Counted from the stretch's first letter, positions 1 to 8,608 are shown. The stretch is 52,209 nucleotides of DNA from Buttiauxella agrestis ATCC 33320 (GCF_000735355.1 NZ_JMPI01000032.1:1-52209); one strand, 5' to 3'. The notes: generated from the letters alone by a model not told the origin. Translations and numbers: made by a program.

Positions 1-280
1 AGTTTTTGTTCAGGACGCTGGATGAGCTTGAACAGGCATCCTCCTCAGATGACTGAAATTCATCACAGTTCCCCCGCACTATTGCATATCCTCATCCCTG
101 CTTACCCGCTCGCGTACTGTGCCACACCTGCGCCCGTTAACCCCGGTCTGGCAGGGTGTGAGTGTGTGCCACCTTCACGCCCCCCGGTTCCCGGCGATAT
201 CTGCTGTTTGTTCTCTTCGGCCCTGTGCCATCGCCTCCCTGCGCTTCGCGCATAAAAAGCAGCAGGGCAATCCCTTCCCC
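1..280. other. Island DNA without a supported gene
   Basis: I see no coding region here with a convincing ribosome binding site, start and family resemblance; the open frames are short and overlap each other. It lies downstream of the antirestriction gene and belongs to the mobile island that ends at 1980-2039. Confidence 0.5.
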
Positions 281-319
281 CGCCATCGTCGGGCGCGACA
301 GATGCGCCCGACGATGGCG
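281..319. repeat. Perfect inverted repeat, 16-bp arms, 7-nt loop
   Basis: CGCCATCGTCGGGCGC (281-296) is followed by a 7-nt loop and its exact reverse complement (304-319). Neither side has a T-tract, so it is not a standard Rho-independent terminator. It could be a protein-binding palindrome, a single-strand hairpin of the mobile element, or a miniature repeat. The structure is directly visible; its role is unknown. Confidence 0.85.
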
Positions 320-393
320 TCAGATACAAAATAACCCGACAGTTATTTTTCCTGTATTTCCCCGGTCTCTGTGACAATCACAAATCATTGTTA

Positions 394-428
394 AAATACC
401 CACCCCGCAATCCGTTGCAGGGCGGGAG
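394..428 (-). terminator. Probable terminator of the ardC-like gene
   Basis: On the minus strand, just after the stop codon of the antirestriction gene, a GC-rich hairpin (CCCTGCAA pairing with TTGCGGGG, imperfect) is followed by TATTTTAAC. The position and T-rich tail fit a Rho-independent terminator, although the stem is not perfect. Confidence 0.5.
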
Positions 429-431
429 AAT

Positions 432-1385
432 TCACAGCGCGACCAGATAACGGTGGGCTTTTGATGCCGCGCTGGCGGCCTGGAAAATATAACGTTTGTC
501 ATCACGCAGGTTTTTCAGCCAGGATGCTATATAGCTTTCATGCTGCACGTCGCCGCTGAGACCCAGGTCGGCCATCAGAAATGCGCTTCCCAGCTCCGCA
601 ATTAACTCTTCAAAAGCATATTCTTCCGAACCAAAGCGACCTTTCATGTCACGATTTAAACGGGTTTTATATCCACTCCAGTGAACCAGCTCATGCAAAC
701 CGGTGGCATAAAAATCTTCGGCCTTGCTGAATAAATGACGCTCGGGCAGATAAATCTCATCCGTGGCGGGTCTGAAAAATGCCTGCTGGCCGCGTTCGGT
801 GATTTTCGCACCACTGCAGTTAAACAGGGCTTCAGCCTGGGGTAACGGGTTAAACGTTTCGTCTGCAGGCTGTACCGGCTGCGTGTCGCTGCCGCTCCGG
901 GGTAAACCATCAATCTGCTCCACATTAAAGACGATAAAATGTTTCAGCATCGGAATGAGTTCAATCTCACCGTCTTCTCTTTCTTTCTCCAGCGTTTTGT
1001 AAAAAATCGCCATCGTGCCATGTTCACCTTTGCGGACCTGAGCGCCAGTGGATTTCGCCTGGTTGTAGGTCATCCAGCGTGAGTCCTGAAAACCCTGCTC
1101 AGCCGCACTGCACCACAACAGCATGATGTTAATACCGCTGTAGGTTTCATGTGTGGTGTAGTTTGAGGGAATACCAGACACCAGGCCGTTACGTTTCCAC
1201 GGGCAGGACCACGGTTTAACGCCGGATTCGAGGGCTTTGATGATGTTATCGGTGACTGTTTGATAAATATCAGTTTTGGTTGCAGAACATTTCGTTTTTG
1301 AGGAGCCTGAGCGCACCAGCGACGATACGCTGGTCGCCGCTGCGGTGTCAGAAGTGCTTGTCCGGGTATGCAGATTCATCGTCAT
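432..1385 (-). CDS. ArdC-family antirestriction / zincin-like protein
   Basis: This 317-residue protein has the two-part ArdC layout: an N-terminal ssDNA-binding-type domain (roughly residues 35-150, with the characteristic stretch around YSGIN) and a C-terminal zincin-like metallopeptidase domain with HELVH at 231-235 and the second-helix acidic motif EELIAE at 259-264. ArdC proteins of conjugative plasmids and ICEs protect incoming DNA from restriction in the new host. I chose the ATG at 1385 because GGAGA lies 7 nt upstream; an upstream in-frame start at 1487 has no good ribosome binding site. The gene sits alone near the island end defined by the tRNA-Asn att core, so it is probably cargo of an integrative element. 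The family call is strong; activity against restriction systems is inferred. Confidence 0.9.
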   Translation of the reverse strand: MTMNLHTRTSTSDTAAATSVSSLVRSGSSKTKCSATKTDIYQTVTDNIIKALESGVKPWSCPWKRNGLVSGIPSNYTTHETYSGINIMLLWCSAAEQGFQDSRWMTYNQAKSTGAQVRKGEHGTMAIFYKTLEKEREDGEIELIPMLKHFIVFNVEQIDGLPRSGSDTQPVQPADETFNPLPQAEALFNCSGAKITERGQQAFFRPATDEIYLPERHLFSKAEDFYATGLHELVHWSGYKTRLNRDMKGRFGSEEYAFEELIAELGSAFLMADLGLSGDVQHESYIASWLKNLRDDKRYIFQAASAASKAHRYLVAL

Positions 1386-1979
1386 GGTATTTTCTCCGTC
1401 AGTTGAGTGTGTTTTCGTCTTCGTATCGCCTGACGGTTCGATGCACCGGGAGCGTTCTGGTCGGCAAGGGCGCAGAAGGCGTGCCATTTACCCTTGCGGA
1501 ACAGGTTGTGACGGGGAACGATGACCGGAAGCTGATACGAAAGAGAAAACACACGGGAGAAAATAACGACGGGCATACGAGGGCTTAGCACTTCGACAAT
1601 TGCGGCGGTGAAATAGAGGTGGCTTTAAGATGCGCATGACTGGTACCCGATGCGCTATGCTGAACCCATACTTAATCTGACACATTCATTATGACCTGCT
1701 CCTCATCTTTGAATGTATTGTTAAGTCTGAAACGTCCGCTTCGGAATAAACGGACTGCCAGCTCTCTTTAGACACAGTTGCACTACGGGGAAAGTCTCTC
1801 GTTACTCGGTCTGACTGCGCTTCATACAAGGAACACCATTATAATTATCACCCCATGCAGTGGAGCTGCTCATACCAGATTTATGTAACCAACAACTATT
1901 GGTGGTCATTCTGGTGGTCTTGACAGAAAGGTGATTCCGGTTTAGTTTATTTATTAGCCAGTTACTGGCAAAGGCGATC
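1386..1979. other. Non-coding end of the island, repeats only
   Basis: No gene with a believable start or family resemblance is visible between the ArdC gene and the attachment site. The stretch contains a relic of the dispersed GTCCGCT...CGGAC repeat (1733-1755) and an 8-bp direct repeat near the att core (1900-1919). No integrase or excisionase gene is present, so the integrase is presumably at the other end of the island. Confidence 0.6.
1900..1919. repeat. 8-bp direct repeat beside the att core
   Basis: TGGTGGTC occurs at 1900-1907 and again at 1912-1919, a 12-bp period, ending 60 bp before the attachment core. Short direct repeats at this distance from an att core are typical of integrase arm or excisionase binding sites. 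The repeat is seen; the role is inferred. Confidence 0.45.
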
Positions 1980-2039
1980 CCAGTCAGAGGAGCCAAATTT
2001 AAGAAGCCCGCTTAGGAAACTAAGCGGGCTTTTTGCTTT
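1980..2039 (+). mobile_element. attR-like end of an island in tRNA-Asn
   Basis: CCAGTCAGAGGAGCCAA (1980-1996) exactly equals the last 16 bases of the tRNA-Asn genes in this window plus the next A. The identity continues through the downstream terminator to about 2039. Left of 1980 the match to the tRNA stops at once, so this is a duplicated 3' end, not a gene. The same 17-bp core is the known attachment site of the Yersinia-type high-pathogenicity island. The intact tRNA of this site, and probably the integrase, should lie to the left outside the window. Confidence 0.88.
2004..2034. terminator. tRNA-Asn terminator copy, also downstream of erfK
   Basis: The hairpin AAGCCCGCTTAG / CTAAGCGGGCTT with a GAAA loop region is followed by TTTTT. 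It is identical to the terminators after the first two intact tRNA-Asn genes. erfK ends 7 bp away on the opposite strand, so the hairpin may serve as a bidirectional terminator. Confidence 0.85.
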
Positions 2040-2040
2040 A

Positions 2041-2955
2041 TCATTCAGAACTAATCAGCACCGGCATTCCGGAACGACGGGTCAGTGCAGCACTCACCAC
2101 GCTGGCATCCACGCCAGAACCCTGCGTGACATTTTTGAGTGCCGAAGTCATTGGCAGCGGGACTTTTCTGTCAGATTCAAACTCCGCACGGTTACGCGAC
2201 AAAGGCTCGTGCACTTCCAGCCAACTCCGCCCGTCTGGCTCGACGGTTGTTTTCACCGGCTGGTCAATCAGCTGCACGCGCGTCCCTACCGGGACATTAT
2301 CGAACAGATATTTAATGTCGTCTTTACGCAGGCGAATGCAGCCCTGACTCACACGCAGGCCGATACCAAAGTTAGCGTTAGTGCCGTGAATGGCGTACAG
2401 CTTGCCGATATAAATCGCATATAGCCCCATCGGGTTATCTTCGCCCGGCGGCACGAATGCTGGCAGTGTTTTACCCTCTTTTGCGTACTCGCGACGAGTA
2501 TTCGCTGTTGGCGTCCAGGCGGGAGCTTCCTGCTTACGTTCCACTCTCGTCACCCAGTTACGCGGAGTTTCGCGCCCGGCCTGACCAATACCAATCGGCA
2601 AAATCTCCACCGTGTTGCTATCTTCCGGGTAGTAGTAAAGCCGCATCTCAGCGACGTTAATCACGATGCCCTGGCGTACGGTATCCGGCAGAATCAGTTG
2701 CTGCGGAATGGTCAACTGAGTTCCGACTTTTGGCAGGAAGGGATCAACACCTGGGTTAGCCTCCAGCATATTGCTAAAGCCCTGTCCGTAAAGCGCCGCA
2801 AAATACTCCAGCGGCTGAGTATTCCCTTCCGGAACGGAGATGGTCAACGGTGCCCCGACCAGGCGGCTACCCTCTGGCGGAAGCATATAGGTCACAGCCA
2901 GTGCGCTATGAGTAACGGCAGCAAGCACCAGGGTAAGCGAGGACAAACGGATCAT
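2041..2955 (-). CDS. erfK: L,D-transpeptidase ErfK (LdtA)
   Basis: This periplasmic enzyme of 304 residues attaches Braun lipoprotein to peptidoglycan diaminopimelate residues, as established for E. coli ErfK/YbiS/YcfS. It has a signal peptide (about 1-20, ending ALA), a LysM-like segment (about 40-85) and a YkuD catalytic domain with H190 and C206 in the motif [10 protein letters not shown]...SQGCIRLR. The sequence follows E. coli ErfK closely over its full length (E. coli about 310 residues), with a slightly shorter C-terminus. AGGGA precedes the start. The gene is transcribed on the same strand as cbl, 61 bp downstream of it. Confidence 0.96.
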   Translation of the reverse strand: MIRLSSLTLVLAAVTHSALAVTYMLPPEGSRLVGAPLTISVPEGNTQPLEYFAALYGQGFSNMLEANPGVDPFLPKVGTQLTIPQQLILPDTVRQGIVINVAEMRLYYYPEDSNTVEILPIGIGQAGRETPRNWVTRVERKQEAPAWTPTANTRREYAKEGKTLPAFVPPGEDNPMGLYAIYIGKLYAIHGTNANFGIGLRVSQGCIRLRKDDIKYLFDNVPVGTRVQLIDQPVKTTVEPDGRSWLEVHEPLSRNRAEFESDRKVPLPMTSALKNVTQGSGVDASVVSAALTRRSGMPVLISSE

Positions 2956-3016
2956 AATTTCCCTATTATTTGACGTGATGTAGATAGGTTAAATATAACC
3001 CTCCGTTAAGCTTTCG

Positions 3017-3961
3017 TCAGATTTCATAATCCAGCACCGTTTCTTCTGGCTCCAGTGCCAGGCGTTTAATATCGGCGACGGAAAGCTCCGGGTTACATAA
3101 CTCGATAAAACGCCAGACGTAATTGCGCTGCAACTGCCCGCGCTTGAGGCCCAGCCATACGGTGTTGGCATCAAATAAATGGCGAGTGTCGAGCCTGACT
3201 AACTCCCCATCATCGCCGCTTGCCTGAAACGCCACCAGACCGATGCCCAATCCCAGCTCAACGTAAGTTTTCACCACGTCGGAATCCTGCGCGCTCAAAA
3301 CAATATCCGGCGTTAAACCTCGGCGATTAAAAGCTTCGTCTATGCGCGCACGTCCGGTGATCCCCTGGCGATAGGTAATAATCGGCCAGCGGCTGATATC
3401 GTCAAGCGTAAGGGGATTAGCATGAATCAGTGGATGGCCACGCGGCACCAGCAACGTGTGATACCAACGAAACCAGGGATAAGCGACAACTAAAGGATCG
3501 GTACTCAGGCGCTCACTGGCAATGCCAATATCTGCCGTACCGTTATGCAAAAGCGTTTCTATTTCCTGCGGCGTTCCCTGAATCAGCTCAAGCCGCACTT
3601 CTGGAAACAGCGCTCTGAAAGATTTGATCACCGACGGCAGGCTGTAACGCGCCTGGGTATGGGTAGTGGCAATCGTGAGCACGCCGCTGGCGTCATTAGT
3701 AAAGACATCGGCCAGACGGCGCACGTTGCTGGCTTCATTGAGGATGCGTTCCGCAATCACCAGCAGTGCTTTGCCCGGTTCCGTCATACCTAATAAACGC
3801 TTGCCACGACGGATGAAAATCTCGATACCGAGTTCTTCTTCCAACTCACGAATGTGACGGCTGACGCCCGATTGCGAAGTGAAAAGCATGTTAGCGACTT
3901 CGGTGAGATTGTAGTCCCGCCGTGCCGCCTCGCGGATAATTTTAAGTTGCTGGAAGTTCAC
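3017..3961 (-). CDS. cbl: LysR-type regulator Cbl
   Basis: Cbl is the CysB-like activator of genes for use of organosulfur compounds (ssu and tau in E. coli). It acts when sulfate and cysteine are limiting, with adenosine 5'-phosphosulfate as the known anti-coactivator. The 314-residue product starts MNFQQLKIIREAARRDYNLT, nearly identical to E. coli Cbl, with a winged HTH in residues 1-60 and the LysR effector domain in about 90-300. It lies 105 bp downstream of nac in the same direction, the same order as in E. coli, where both CysB and Nac affect cbl expression. Confidence 0.96.
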   Translation of the reverse strand: MNFQQLKIIREAARRDYNLTEVANMLFTSQSGVSRHIRELEEELGIEIFIRRGKRLLGMTEPGKALLVIAERILNEASNVRRLADVFTNDASGVLTIATTHTQARYSLPSVIKSFRALFPEVRLELIQGTPQEIETLLHNGTADIGIASERLSTDPLVVAYPWFRWYHTLLVPRGHPLIHANPLTLDDISRWPIITYRQGITGRARIDEAFNRRGLTPDIVLSAQDSDVVKTYVELGLGIGLVAFQASGDDGELVRLDTRHLFDANTVWLGLKRGQLQRNYVWRFIELCNPELSVADIKRLALEPEETVLDYEI

Positions 3962-4066
3962 ATTGCCCCCGGGGCATGACCGTTCTTTACACTATTGTTA
4001 AAGTGGCAACCCGGATCTAACAAATAATAAAAACCAGCAACTTATTCGATTTAGACATAAGCCTAA

Positions 4067-4984
4067 TTAGCCGACCAGTAACAACTCGCGGCTTTCCTGC
4101 GTCGGGCGAACCACCAGCGACATTAAAATGTCTTTAACGGCCTGGGCTTGCGGCGATAACGCCGTACGGGCCGACAAATTAACCGAAAGCGGCAAATTCA
4201 GTGACGGACTGGTGATCCGTGCCATCCAGCCATTTGCGGAACTCACCAGCGATCGCGCGGCAGATTCTGGCAACACGGTCACGCCCATGCCACTAGCAAT
4301 CGCGGCGGTCAGCGTCGAAATAGAATCAATCTCACCGGTAATTTTTGCCGTCAGGCGGCGCAGCGAAAACGCTTCGTCAACCCGTTTACGCACAGCGCTG
4401 TAGTCACGCGGCAGGAATAGGTTCATTTCGGCCACCGCAGCGAGATCGACTGTCTGACCTGGACAGTCGCGGGTGCCGACAAGAAACAACTCCTCTTTGA
4501 GTAACGGTTGGCTGGTGATGCCCGCCGTTGGAGAACGGTCATACAAGACCGCCATGTCAAGCTGGCCGCTTAACAGCTTGTCATTCAGGACAGAACTACT
4601 GTTCTCATGCAGATAGACCAGCACGTCGGGTAATTCCGCACGTACTGCCTGTAATAGAGGCATGGTAATAGATGAAGCTGCAGTGCCAGGCGCAAGTCCG
4701 ATAGAAACCTGCCCGCCTAAAGTTTGGCCCACATTGCAAACGGCAAGCTGTGCCTGCTCGCACTGGCGCAGAATGGTCCGCGCGTGGGTATAGAGGATTT
4801 TCCCTGCTTCTGTTGGCGTTACGCCGCGTTTGGTGCGAATTAACAGCTGCTGATCCATTTCACCTTCAAGGGTAGCGACCTGTTGACTCAGAGCGGGCTG
4901 CGCAATATGCAGCACTTCTGCGGCCTGAGTCAGGCTACCAATATCGACGATTTTTACGAAGTACTTCAGTCGTCTTAAATTCAT
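4067..4984 (-). CDS. nac: Nitrogen assimilation control protein Nac
   Basis: Nac is a LysR-type regulator made under nitrogen limitation that connects NtrC/sigma-54 control to sigma-70 promoters; it needs no known coinducer. The product is 305 residues, as in E. coli, starting MNLRRLKYFVKIVDIGSLTQ, with the HTH in residues 1-60. I chose the ATG at 4984 because AGGAGG sits 6 nt upstream; the longer open frame to 5107 runs through the promoter. The gene is preceded by a sigma-54 promoter (5042-5057) and an NtrC-like palindrome (5172-5196), the control expected for nac. Confidence 0.96.
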   Translation of the reverse strand: MNLRRLKYFVKIVDIGSLTQAAEVLHIAQPALSQQVATLEGEMDQQLLIRTKRGVTPTEAGKILYTHARTILRQCEQAQLAVCNVGQTLGGQVSIGLAPGTAASSITMPLLQAVRAELPDVLVYLHENSSSVLNDKLLSGQLDMAVLYDRSPTAGITSQPLLKEELFLVGTRDCPGQTVDLAAVAEMNLFLPRDYSAVRKRVDEAFSLRRLTAKITGEIDSISTLTAAIASGMGVTVLPESAARSLVSSANGWMARITSPSLNLPLSVNLSARTALSPQAQAVKDILMSLVVRPTQESRELLLVG

Positions 4985-5041
4985 TTTGCCTCCTACACGG
5001 AATGCCAACGCCAGTCTCGGCAGTGATGTCTCTCTAAGAAT

Positions 5042-5057
5042 TGCAATATGCTTGCCA
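5042..5057 (-). promoter_or_regulatory. Sigma-54 promoter of nac
   Basis: On the minus strand the sequence TGGCAAGCATATTGCA contains the -24 (TGGCA) and -12 (TTGCA) elements at the exact sigma-54 spacing, matching TGGCACG-N4-TTGCA at all but one position. Transcription would start near 5031, leaving a leader of about 47 nt before the nac start. nac is a known sigma-54 gene. Confidence 0.88.
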
Positions 5058-5149
5058 CTTTTGAGAAACATCCGACCAGATGCGCTAACAAGCTGGATAA
5101 TAAGCAAAAGTGATTAAATAACGCGAAGAATAGGATTGAAACAGCGGTT

Positions 5150-5168
5150 CTCTTATGCCCCATAAGAG
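5150..5168. repeat. Inverted repeat CTCTTATG-CCC-CATAAGAG
   Basis: Perfect 8-bp arms separated by CCC lie between the scs operon end and the nac promoter, directly beside the NtrC-like palindrome. It may be a LysR-type (possibly Nac autoregulatory) operator or part of the scs transcript end. No T-tract follows. Confidence 0.6.
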
Positions 5169-5171
5169 GTA

Positions 5172-5196
5172 TTTGCGCACCATTACGGTGCGCAAA
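5172..5196. promoter_or_regulatory. NtrC-binding-site-like palindrome upstream of nac
   Basis: TTTGCGCACC-ATTAC-GGTGCGCAAA has perfect 10-bp arms and contains GCACC-N5-GGTGC, the core of known NtrC sites such as those upstream of glnA. Its centre is about 153 bp upstream of the predicted nac start of transcription, a permitted enhancer distance. It also lies 10 bp after the scsD stop codon, so a transcript-end hairpin is an alternative role. Confidence 0.7.
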
Positions 5197-5205
5197 TTCA
5201 CAGGA

Positions 5206-5709
5206 TTATAAGGCCGCCCACCATAGCCGCGCCTTCATTCCCCAATACGTTGTCCAGCCGGTAGTCGAAGAAACCACTTCACCTTTATATAGCACCACCA
5301 ATGTCGGTGTGACGCCAATCTGCCAGTTGCGGGATAGCTCGCCAGAGGCGTCATTCACCACCGGTAGCTGAACTTTTTTCTGCTCAAGCCAGCGTGAAAC
5401 ATCGACGGCCGCACCAGAGCGCAGTGCGATAGTCATGACGTTTTCGCCCTCCTCCGCCAACTGCGCGACCGAAGGGGTTGTGTAACGACAAACGCCGCAC
5501 CAACTGGCCCAAAAATAGAGCAACAGCGGGCGTTCTTCACTTAATGTACTTAACGTCACGGAATGGCCATCCAGCGTATGAAGCGGCGTGCTGTCAAAGG
5601 TTGCGGGCATCTTTGGCGCGCGCCACAAATCCATCAGCACCACGATGGTGATAAAAATCACCACCATCACCAGCGCTTCTTTCCCCCAACGCCTGAGCTT
5701 ACTTTTCAT
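5206..5709 (-). CDS. scsD: Membrane-anchored thioredoxin-like protein ScsD
   Basis: This TlpA/ResA-like thiol-disulfide protein has one N-terminal membrane anchor (about residues 12-27) and a periplasmic thioredoxin fold with the active site WCGVC (Cys71, Cys74). It is the last gene of scsABCD, the suppressor-of-copper-sensitivity locus of Salmonella. Its start lies inside scsC (11-bp overlap), indicating translational coupling. The length of 167 residues is typical. It probably receives electrons from ScsB to reduce periplasmic thiols. Confidence 0.93.
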   Translation of the reverse strand: MKSKLRRWGKEALVMVVIFITIVVLMDLWRAPKMPATFDSTPLHTLDGHSVTLSTLSEERPLLLYFWASWCGVCRYTTPSVAQLAEEGENVMTIALRSGAAVDVSRWLEQKKVQLPVVNDASGELSRNWQIGVTPTLVVLYKGEVVSSTTGWTTYWGMKARLWWAAL

Positions 5710-6310
5710 TGGCCTGTTCCCGTTTTTCTTTCACCAGCTCCTCAAGTGAGTCCCACGGCACAGCACCTGCCAGCAGCGTATCGCCAACCAGAGTTGCCGG
5801 CGTGCCCTGAACCCCAACCACCCGCGCCAGTTGCAGATTGAGATTCAGCGTCTCCCGGCTCAGTTCATCAGGCTTGACCGCTGTTACACCGCTTTTAGCC
5901 ACCGCCGCATCAATGGTGGCGGCGGTGTGATTCCCGGTTTTCGACATCAAACTTTGATGCAAAGCCAGGAATTGCTGCGGATGCTCACGCCAGGTGGTCA
6001 ACGCCACGCGGGATGCCAGTGAAGATGATTCACCACGAAACGGCAGCAGCTTGAAAATGACGGCAACATCAGGGTATTTCTCAACAATTTTCTCCAGCAT
6101 CGGGTCAAATTTTTTGCAGTATGGGCAGTTGTAATCCGTAAACGAGATAATCGTAAGTTTCGGGGATGCAGCACCAATCCGTGGGCTGGCAGGATCGTGA
6201 AACAACGCCTGATAAATCATTTGTTGCACTTGCTCTTCATTCGTTGGCTCTGCGGCATTCGCGCCAAAAGTCGCTGCCACTAACAGCAGCATCGTCATGA
6301 TCATTTTCAT
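5699..6310 (-). CDS. scsC: DsbA-like periplasmic protein ScsC
   Basis: ScsC is a secreted thiol oxidoreductase/isomerase of the DsbA/DsbG class that is kept reduced by ScsB and contributes to copper tolerance. The 203-residue protein has a signal peptide (about 1-19, ending ANA), an N-terminal helix used for oligomerisation in homologues, and a thioredoxin domain with CPYC at 62-65 and a cis-proline loop around GVQGTPA. Its start codon overlaps the scsB stop by one base (TAATG). Confidence 0.94.
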   Translation of the reverse strand: MKMIMTMLLLVAATFGANAAEPTNEEQVQQMIYQALFHDPASPRIGAASPKLTIISFTDYNCPYCKKFDPMLEKIVEKYPDVAVIFKLLPFRGESSSLASRVALTTWREHPQQFLALHQSLMSKTGNHTAATIDAAVAKSGVTAVKPDELSRETLNLNLQLARVVGVQGTPATLVGDTLLAGAVPWDSLEELVKEKREQANEK

Positions 6311-8193
6311 TATTTCATTCCTTTCGCATCGTTTAACGTATTGAGCACAGCGTCACGCGTCAGCAGTGTTGGCAGTGGTTTTCCTTCGGGGAAATTCGGG
6401 CCATAAACCTGGTTATACGGCACCCCGGCCTGCCCGCGCTGTTTGAGAAATGCAGTGATATCTTTTGAAGGGAGCGTCCAGTCACCGCGCAGCGCAACTA
6501 CATCAGGTTGCTGCAATGCCGCCTGCACGTCGTCACGAGAAAGCACATTTAACTTATTAATTTTGCAGGTAATGCACCAGTCGGCGGTGACATCAATAAA
6601 CACGCGTTTATTTTGCGCCAGCGCGTCCGTAATCGCCTGTTCAGTGAGCGGCTGCCAGGGGATATTTTCTTGCGCCGCGGGTTTTGACGATGAGCCAAAA
6701 TGCACAGATAACAGACTCACTAGCCACAACGCCGAGCCAAGCATCATCACTGCCAGTATCCGGCGCAGCCAGTTCATCCAGCGTCCAGGTTTAGGCAGGC
6801 GTAATGCAAGCGATGGGCGGGCGGCAATTAACAGCCACGGCAAGCTCATGCCTACGCCAAGCGCGAGGAAGATCCCCCAAAGCGTGGGCAGCGATGCCCC
6901 CAGCGCAACGGCGACGGCAGTGCCAAGGAACGGGGCGCTACACGGTGTCGCCAGTAACGTCGCCAGTGCGCCCTGCCAGAAGTGACCGCTAATACCCTTT
7001 CCGCCATGAGTAGCAAGTTTAGTGGTGACATTAGATGAAAGTCGAAACTCGAACAGCCCAAACAGGTTGGCGCTAAAGATCAGCATCACTGCTGCCATAA
7101 AGCCGATAAACCAGACATTCTGGAACTGAATGCCCCAGCCCACAGCCTGATTCGTCAAACGCAGTACCGTCATTAACAATGCCAGCGCCATAAACGAAAC
7201 CATAATCCCGGTAAACGAGGCGAGGAATTGCTTGCGGATCACACGTTGATCCTGCTTATCCGCCAGCAATACCGAGCCGAGTTTCATCCCCAAAACCGGC
7301 AGAACGCAAGGCATCAGGTTGAGAATAAAACCGCCCAGCAACGCCAACAGTAAAACCTGCCACAACACAAAATCGCCACTGGCAGGTGGCATAACTGGCG
7401 CATCGGCTATCGTAACCTGGCTTTGCTGTGCAACACCGTTATCAGCGATAACCAGTGAAAGATGACGCCCGCGCAGATCTGGCCCGGCGCCATCCCAGCC
7501 ATCGCTCACCGGTATCGTTGCCCACAGCTTTTCGCCATCAACGCGATATTTTGGCTTACCTAAACTGGCATCGTCGGGCATATCGAGAAACAGTTCGGGT
7601 TTCTGCCAGCCAGCCGCACGAGTGGCTTGCACCACCAGTTCAGCATTGTGATATCCGGCAATCAGATTGTCCGTCAGCCCGTCGGCAAGCGGGACTTTAC
7701 CCATCGCTTGTGCGTAGTCATGTGTAAATGTCGCATCATCTTGAGTGGGGGTGATTTCAAAAGGGTAATCCGTCAGCAAGCAAACATCTTTGCAGGTCGA
7801 GAGCGTCAACACGCCAGCAATTTTCGCCGGGATTTCGCCGTCAAGCTGCATCGGAATGCTGACTTCATTGTGATAACCCTGGGTGGTGATTCCGCCCACA
7901 TCAAAACGCTGTGGAACAGGCCAAAACCACTGGGCCGATTTTACCGGCTCGTGCCAGCTAATCGTCGGCGCAACGCCGCCGTCGCCGGGTGAACGCCAGT
8001 ATGTTTTCCAGCCCTCTTCGAGTTTTACATCCAGTAAAAACTGGGTTTTCCCAGTCCCGGTGGTATCCGCACGTAACCTGACGCTGGCATGATCATTCTC
8101 AGCAGACTGAAGCCAGCCTGCCTGCGCCGCCCATGAAAATGGGTGCCATAGCAATAAAAGACAGAGCAACGTCTGCCTGAAAAGACTCAACAT
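6310..8193 (-). CDS. scsB: DsbD-like electron transporter ScsB
   Basis: ScsB moves reducing power from cytoplasmic thioredoxin across the inner membrane to ScsC and ScsD. The 627-residue protein has a signal peptide (cleaved near the AWAAQA region), a long N-terminal periplasmic domain (to about residue 270), a multi-span DsbD core (about 275-500, including the LMPCVLPVL and TPCSAPF cysteine segments) and a C-terminal thioredoxin-like domain with WCITC (540-543). This is the expected three-part layout. It is the second gene of the operon, 49 bp after scsA. Confidence 0.95.
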   Translation of the reverse strand: MLSLFRQTLLCLLLLWHPFSWAAQAGWLQSAENDHASVRLRADTTGTGKTQFLLDVKLEEGWKTYWRSPGDGGVAPTISWHEPVKSAQWFWPVPQRFDVGGITTQGYHNEVSIPMQLDGEIPAKIAGVLTLSTCKDVCLLTDYPFEITPTQDDATFTHDYAQAMGKVPLADGLTDNLIAGYHNAELVVQATRAAGWQKPELFLDMPDDASLGKPKYRVDGEKLWATIPVSDGWDGAGPDLRGRHLSLVIADNGVAQQSQVTIADAPVMPPASGDFVLWQVLLLALLGGFILNLMPCVLPVLGMKLGSVLLADKQDQRVIRKQFLASFTGIMVSFMALALLMTVLRLTNQAVGWGIQFQNVWFIGFMAAVMLIFSANLFGLFEFRLSSNVTTKLATHGGKGISGHFWQGALATLLATPCSAPFLGTAVAVALGASLPTLWGIFLALGVGMSLPWLLIAARPSLALRLPKPGRWMNWLRRILAVMMLGSALWLVSLLSVHFGSSSKPAAQENIPWQPLTEQAITDALAQNKRVFIDVTADWCITCKINKLNVLSRDDVQAALQQPDVVALRGDWTLPSKDITAFLKQRGQAGVPYNQVYGPNFPEGKPLPTLLTRDAVLNTLNDAKGMK

Positions 8194-8242
8194 ATTTTTT
8201 CTCCGTTAATGAATTATCGAACTGTGTTAAACAGCCGACGTT

Positions 8243-8608
8243 TCATTCACGGAAGACGCAGAATCGCAGATGTACCCGGAGCGTGGGCGAGGAAAACTCC
8301 CGAACCGGTGTGACGGAGGAAGATGCCGCCAGCAGTGGCGCAAGAAGTGTGAGGAGCAGACTGAAAACAAACAGCGCGCCTTCGAACAAAACAGGAGGTG
8401 AGGCAAGCAATGATTTCGCGCTTAATTCGCACGGCGTCACTGGCGCGGCTTCATCAATTTCAGAGGCACTATTTTGCGAGAGCATGACGTTTTCGGCAAC
8501 TTTCATCTGCAAGGCGTGCATTCCCGCCATGCGCTGGGCCGTGCAGACAAGCACCACCAGACATGCCAGAAATAAAAACCACTTTGCCAAATTCTGCCGT
8601 TTAAGCAT
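8243..8608 (-). CDS. scsA: Small membrane protein ScsA
   Basis: This 121-residue protein has an N-terminal hydrophobic segment (about 9-24) and a second one (about 75-94), a Cys/His-poor linker and a basic tail. Size, membrane layout and position before scsB match ScsA of the Salmonella copper-tolerance locus, whose exact biochemical role is unsettled. It is the first gene of scsABCD here. A GTAAA-N5-GTCTG sequence upstream (8674-8688) is only half a CpxR box, so Cpx control is not shown. Confidence 0.85.
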   Translation of the reverse strand: MLKRQNLAKWFLFLACLVVLVCTAQRMAGMHALQMKVAENVMLSQNSASEIDEAAPVTPCELSAKSLLASPPVLFEGALFVFSLLLTLLAPLLAASSSVTPVREFSSPTLRVHLRFCVFRE

